DNA of 12,919 bases from Bacteroidota bacterium (lineage in GTDB: Bacteria; Bacteroidota; Bacteroidia; Flavobacteriales_D; Crocinitomicaceae): the NCBI GenBank assembly GCA_024280195.1, contig JAJRQP010000361.1:1-12919 (forward strand), given 5' to 3'. Every line of letters begins with the position of its first letter. Position 1 is the first letter of the stretch. Below, one piece after another: positions 12,609 through 12,919 of this stretch. Made by a program: the position numbers and the translations under genes. The notes under the pieces were generated by a model. It searched no databases and was not told where the DNA came from. It worked only from the letters and a program-made list of their open reading frames with translations.

Positions 12609-12919
12609 ATGAAATTATTCGCAACACTATTTTTTGTAACCTTTGCTATTTCTTGTAGCTTTTCAGTCAAAGTCGATACACCTACAAAAAGCATTAACGA
12701 AATTACATGCACGGATAACTCCTGCATAGGAACTTATTATGGACCTGAATTTATTAACGGTTCAGATGTTGCACATCAATTTTCGAATATGATGTCGCAA
12801 GTAGTTGGTGACAAATTAAAAGAGCTTTATGCAAATAAGGAATTCTCAAAAGTAAATTTTGGAGAAATCAAGATGTCTACAAAAGGGATGGGGTCAGGTA
12901 CAGTAACTTATGAGTTAAC
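12609..12919 (+). CDS. Putative lipoprotein, 3' end outside the window
   Basis: The frame is open from the ATG at 12609 to the window end (103 complete codons, no stop). The N-terminus MKLFATLFFVTFAISC is a short lipoprotein signal with lipobox AISC (Cys16). The mature part has two more cysteines (C34, C39) in ITCTDNSCIGTYYGPEF, which could form a disulfide. It continues with DVAHQFSNMMSQVVGDKLKEL and a segment ending near MSTKGMGSGTVTYEL. It looks like a conserved Bacteroidetes hypothetical protein, but I cannot name a family. It starts one base after the stop of the membrane protein gene, so the two are probably co-translated envelope partners. Confidence 0.75.
   Translation, partial: MKLFATLFFVTFAISCSFSVKVDTPTKSINEITCTDNSCIGTYYGPEFINGSDVAHQFSNMMSQVVGDKLKELYANKEFSKVNFGEIKMSTKGMGSGTVTYEL

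Noticed and set aside
1..12919. CRISPR array, IS element or prophage remnant
   Set aside because: No regularly spaced direct repeats, no transposase/integrase reading frame and no terminal inverted repeats with target duplication were seen.

Overview
The window looks like chromosome of a low-GC member of the Bacteroidetes, most likely order Flavobacteriales. Four things point there: promoters of the TTG-N18-20-TAnnTTTG type, no obvious Shine-Dalgarno sequences, a DUF4270 lipoprotein beside a glycogen-synthase-like gene and panC, and relaxed lipoboxes. This is inference from gene content and signals; there is no rRNA or marker search behind it.

Layout. (1) 1-589: 3' end of a YD-repeat-like protein gene, convergent with (2) an NAD-dependent epimerase/reductase (669-1670, minus). 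(3) 1832-2080: a small lipoprotein with its own promoter, ending tail to tail with (4) a minus-strand operon read from 6419 down to 2077: GT5-like protein, DUF4270 lipoprotein, glmS, and an alkyltransferase-like DNA-repair protein. Its genes are 1-11 nt apart or overlap by 1 nt. (5) Divergent from it, with interleaved promoters, panC and a UPF0104/LPG-synthase-type membrane protein (6515-8341, plus). (6) A hairpin-rich intergenic patch, then rfaE2-like (hldE C-domain) and a secreted gluzincin-like protein (8432-10095). (7) yitT (10154-11035, minus), convergent with the preceding gene. (8) A 500-bp gene-poor stretch (11036-11535) with three consecutive minus-strand hairpin/T-run structures, two tiny ORFs, a minus-strand promoter and the higBA promoter/operator. 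(9) higB-higA followed without a gap by a three-TM membrane protein and a lipoprotein cut by the window end.

Functionally most of the window is housekeeping: GlmS feeds the amino-sugar pool for peptidoglycan and LPS, PanC makes pantothenate, and RfaE2 makes ADP-heptose for LPS. The accessory part is the right-hand end. It holds a HigBA toxin-antitoxin module that appears to drive two uncharacterised envelope genes, next to an unexplained tandem array of short transcription units upstream of yitT.

A recurrent signal is a -7 box placed only 4-5 nt before the ATG (1675-1682, 1819-1826, 8420-8427, 11409-11416). It suggests leaderless or near-leaderless mRNAs and lends support to the otherwise anonymous tiny ORF at 11336-11404. 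No tRNA, rRNA, CRISPR array, transposase or integrase was seen.
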